From contig JAJTBM010000204.1 of the NCBI GenBank assembly GCA_021286885.1, positions 1-5,938 of the forward strand: DNA of 5,938 nt, read 5' to 3'. Below, piece by piece: positions 4,058 to 5,938 of the stretch. A model generated the notes under the pieces. The model made no database searches and had not been told where the DNA came from. It saw only the letters and a program-made list of their open reading frames with translations. Positions within the stretch are counted from its first letter, which is position 1. Every line of letters starts with the position of its first letter. The position numbers and the translations under genes were made by a program. This stretch comes from Rhodocyclales bacterium (GTDB taxonomy: Bacteria > Pseudomonadota > Gammaproteobacteria > Burkholderiales > Rhodocyclaceae).

Positions 4058-5938
4058 TTACGGACGCGGCTTGCGCGGGCCCTTGGGGGCGCCCCGGTCC
4101 GGGTAGGGGCGATCCTGACGGCCCCGTTCGCCCCGATCCTGGAAGCTGGTACGGGGGCGGTCGTTGCTGCGTTCCCGGTCAAACGCGGGCCGATCGCCCT
4201 TGTCCTGCCAGGGCTTGGCGAAGCCGGCGGGCTTGCGCTCGCGGTCGCCGCCAGGGCGCGGGGCGCCGCGCATGCGCTCGCGGTGGGCTTCGTCGGGGGT
4301 GGCCACCCGGATCTGCAGGGGCTGCTGGCGCACCCGGGTGCGGCGCAGGATCTGGATCACGTCGTCGGGCAGGTCGCTGGGCAGCTCGACGATGGTGTAA
4401 TCCTCGTAGAGGTTGATCTGGCCAATGTAGCGGCTTTCGATGCCGGCTTCGTTGGCAATCGCACCCACGATGTCCTTGGGGCTGGCCATGTGTTCGCGGC
4501 CCACTTCGATCCGGTAGCGGGTCAGGCGGCCTTCGGAGAAGTCCCGGCGGCGCTCCAGGATACGTTCGCGGTTTTCACGCGGTTCGCGTTGTTCGCGGGG
4601 GGCGCGCTCGGGCTTGCCGCCGGGGGCGGTGGCCAGACGGGCGATGTCCGGGCCGCTCTCGGGCATCTGCAGCGGGCGGTCTTTTTGGGCCAGGAAGGCC
4701 AGGGCCGCGGCGATTTCGTGGATGCCGGCGTCGCTCTGTTCTTCGAGGTTGCCGATCACGTCCATGAAGAAGTCGAGATCTTCGGAGGCGAGCACATCCT
4801 GCACCTGCTGGCGGAAGGCGCTGACGCGCTTGTCGGCCACGGCCTCGCGGCTGGGCAGGCGCAGGGCTTCGATGGGCTGGCGGGTGGCCCGTTCGATCTG
4901 GCGCAGCAGGTGGTTTTCACGCGGGGCGACAAACAGGATCGCGTTGCCGGTGCGGCCTGCCCGGCCGGTACGGCCGATCCGGTGCACGTAGGCTTCGGTG
5001 TCGTAGGGGATGTCGTAGTTGATGACGTGGCTGATGCGCGGCACGTCGATCCCCCGGGCGGCCACGTCGGTGGCGACCACGATGTCGAGGCTCTTGTTCT
5101 TGAGCTGTTCGATCACCCGTTCGCGCAGCTGCTGGGTCATGTCGCCGTTCAGGCAGGCGGCGGCGTAGCCCCGGGCTTCGAGCTTTTCGGCCAGTTCGAC
5201 GGTGGCAGTCTTGGTGCGCACGAACACGATGGCCGCATCAAAATCGTCTTCCACTTCGAGGATGCGGGTCAGCGCATCCAGCTTGTGGGCGCCGGCAATC
5301 TGCAGAAAGCGCTGGCGGATGGTGGAGACGGTGGCGGTGGCCGCCTTGATCTTCACTTCCTGGGGGTCGCGCAGGTAGCGGTGGGCCACCCGGCGGATCT
5401 GATCCGGCATGGTGGCCGAGAACAGGGCGGTCTGGCGCTCGGCGGGGGTGTGTTCGAGAATCCACTCCACGTCGTCGATGAAGCCCATGCGCAGCATCTC
5501 GTCGGCTTCGTCCAGCACCAGGGTGGAGAGGCCGTCCAGATTGAGGCTCTTGCGCTCGATGTGGTCCATGATCCGGCCGGGGGTACCGACCACCACATGA
5601 GCGCCACGCTGGAGCTGGCGCAGCTGAACCACCATGCTCTGGCCGCCATAGACGGGCAGCACATGGAAGCCGGGCATCTTGCTCGCGTAACGCTGGAAGG
5701 CTTCGGCCACCTGGATGGCCAGCTCGCGGGTGGGGGTGAGCACCAGAACCTGGGGTTCCTTGCGCTTCAGGTCCACCTGGTTCAGGGCGGGGAGGGCGAA
5801 GGCAGCGGTTTTGCCGGTGCCGGTCTGGGCTTCGCCCAGGATGTCACGCCCGGCCAGCAGCTGCGGAATGCACGCAGCCTGGATGGGCGACGGGGTTTCG
5901 TAACCGATGTCTGCGAGGGCAGCGAGAATGGAGGCCTG
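4058..5938 (-). CDS. deaD: ATP-dependent DEAD-box RNA helicase DeaD/CsdA (N-terminus outside the window)
   Basis: The frame is open from the right edge to the TAA at 4058, giving 626 visible residues. Roughly the first 20-30 residues should lie beyond the window. All helicase motifs are present (numbered from the edge): Q motif YETPSPIQ (13-20), motif I AQTGTGKT (37-44), PTRELA (69-74), TPGR (119-122), DEAD (143-146), SAT (174-176), ATDVAARG (289-296) and HRIGRTGR (319-326). A DbpA-type RNA-binding domain follows at about 473-544 (RYRIEVGRE, then IVGAIANEAGIESRYIG). The last ~80 residues are a disordered Arg/Asp/Gly/Pro-rich tail. This order and length match E. coli DeaD (CsdA), which unwinds RNA during ribosome assembly, mRNA turnover and cold adaptation. 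The RNA-binding domain separates it from RhlE and SrmB. DbpA also has such a domain but is much shorter (about 457 residues). A GTG at 5776 is in frame but lies after motif I and cannot be the true start. Confidence 0.95.
   Translation of the reverse strand, partial: QASILAALADIGYETPSPIQAACIPQLLAGRDILGEAQTGTGKTAAFALPALNQVDLKRKEPQVLVLTPTRELAIQVAEAFQRYASKMPGFHVLPVYGGQSMVVQLRQLQRGAHVVVGTPGRIMDHIERKSLNLDGLSTLVLDEADEMLRMGFIDDVEWILEHTPAERQTALFSATMPDQIRRVAHRYLRDPQEVKIKAATATVSTIRQRFLQIAGAHKLDALTRILEVEDDFDAAIVFVRTKTATVELAEKLEARGYAAACLNGDMTQQLRERVIEQLKNKSLDIVVATDVAARGIDVPRISHVINYDIPYDTEAYVHRIGRTGRAGRTGNAILFVAPRENHLLRQIERATRQPIEALRLPSREAVADKRVSAFRQQVQDVLASEDLDFFMDVIGNLEEQSDAGIHEIAAALAFLAQKDRPLQMPESGPDIARLATAPGGKPERAPREQREPRENRERILERRRDFSEGRLTRYRIEVGREHMASPKDIVGAIANEAGIESRYIGQINLYEDYTIVELPSDLPDDVIQILRRTRVRQQPLQIRVATPDEAHRERMRGAPRPGGDRERKPAGFAKPWQDKGDRPAFDRERSNDRPRTSFQDRGERGRQDRPYPDRGAPKGPRKPRP

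Noticed and set aside
5238..5776. GTG at 5776 as the start of the helicase.
   Set aside because: The frame continues upstream to the window edge and encodes the Q motif and Walker A motif, so the true start is outside the window.
1..5938. A mobile element, CRISPR array, tRNA/rRNA gene or defence system.
   Set aside because: I found no transposase or integrase, no regularly spaced repeats, no cloverleaf-like sequence, and every gene fits a housekeeping or envelope role.

Overview
The window is a GC-rich stretch of a proteobacterial chromosome in which every recognisable gene reads from the minus strand. The protein sequences (a DeaD-type helicase with a DbpA-like RNA-binding domain, a short PiT phosphate transporter paired with a DUF47 protein, and a DUF1615-type lipoprotein) fit a betaproteobacterium, possibly of the Rhodocyclales. 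That placement is an inference from protein style and base composition, not from a marker gene.

Layout, read in the direction of transcription from the right end. (1) 5938-4058: a DEAD-box RNA helicase, DeaD/CsdA type, lacking only its extreme N-terminus, which lies outside the window. It is followed by a small hairpin and then a strong terminator (3987-4030). (2) 3986-3827: a promoter-bearing gap containing the only clearly AT-rich block here. (3) 3826-2159: a two-gene phosphate-uptake unit, a DUF47/PhoU-like protein and then a PiT-family phosphate transporter, closed by a near-textbook terminator (2075-2123). (4) 1998-475: a 79-residue two-helix membrane protein and, 3 bases later, a lipoprotein that looks like DUF1615 and carries lytic-transglycosylase-like motifs. 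(5) 474-292: an intergenic region with several short inverted repeats. (6) 291-1: the first 97 codons of an acetyl-CoA hydrolase/transferase family enzyme that runs off the left edge.

The DUF47-PiT pair is an independent transcription unit bounded by a terminator on each side. DUF47 proteins are commonly encoded with PiT transporters and are thought to modulate them. The membrane protein and lipoprotein form a second small cell-envelope unit. The helicase and the CoA-transferase are unrelated neighbours.

This is mostly ordinary housekeeping sequence. I see no mobile element, CRISPR array, RNA gene or defence system, and no evidence of a new multi-gene system. The points most worth a second look are the lytic-transglycosylase-like motifs in the DUF1615-type lipoprotein, its tight pairing with an uncharacterised membrane protein, and the lack of ordinary ribosome binding sites in the phosphate-uptake operon.
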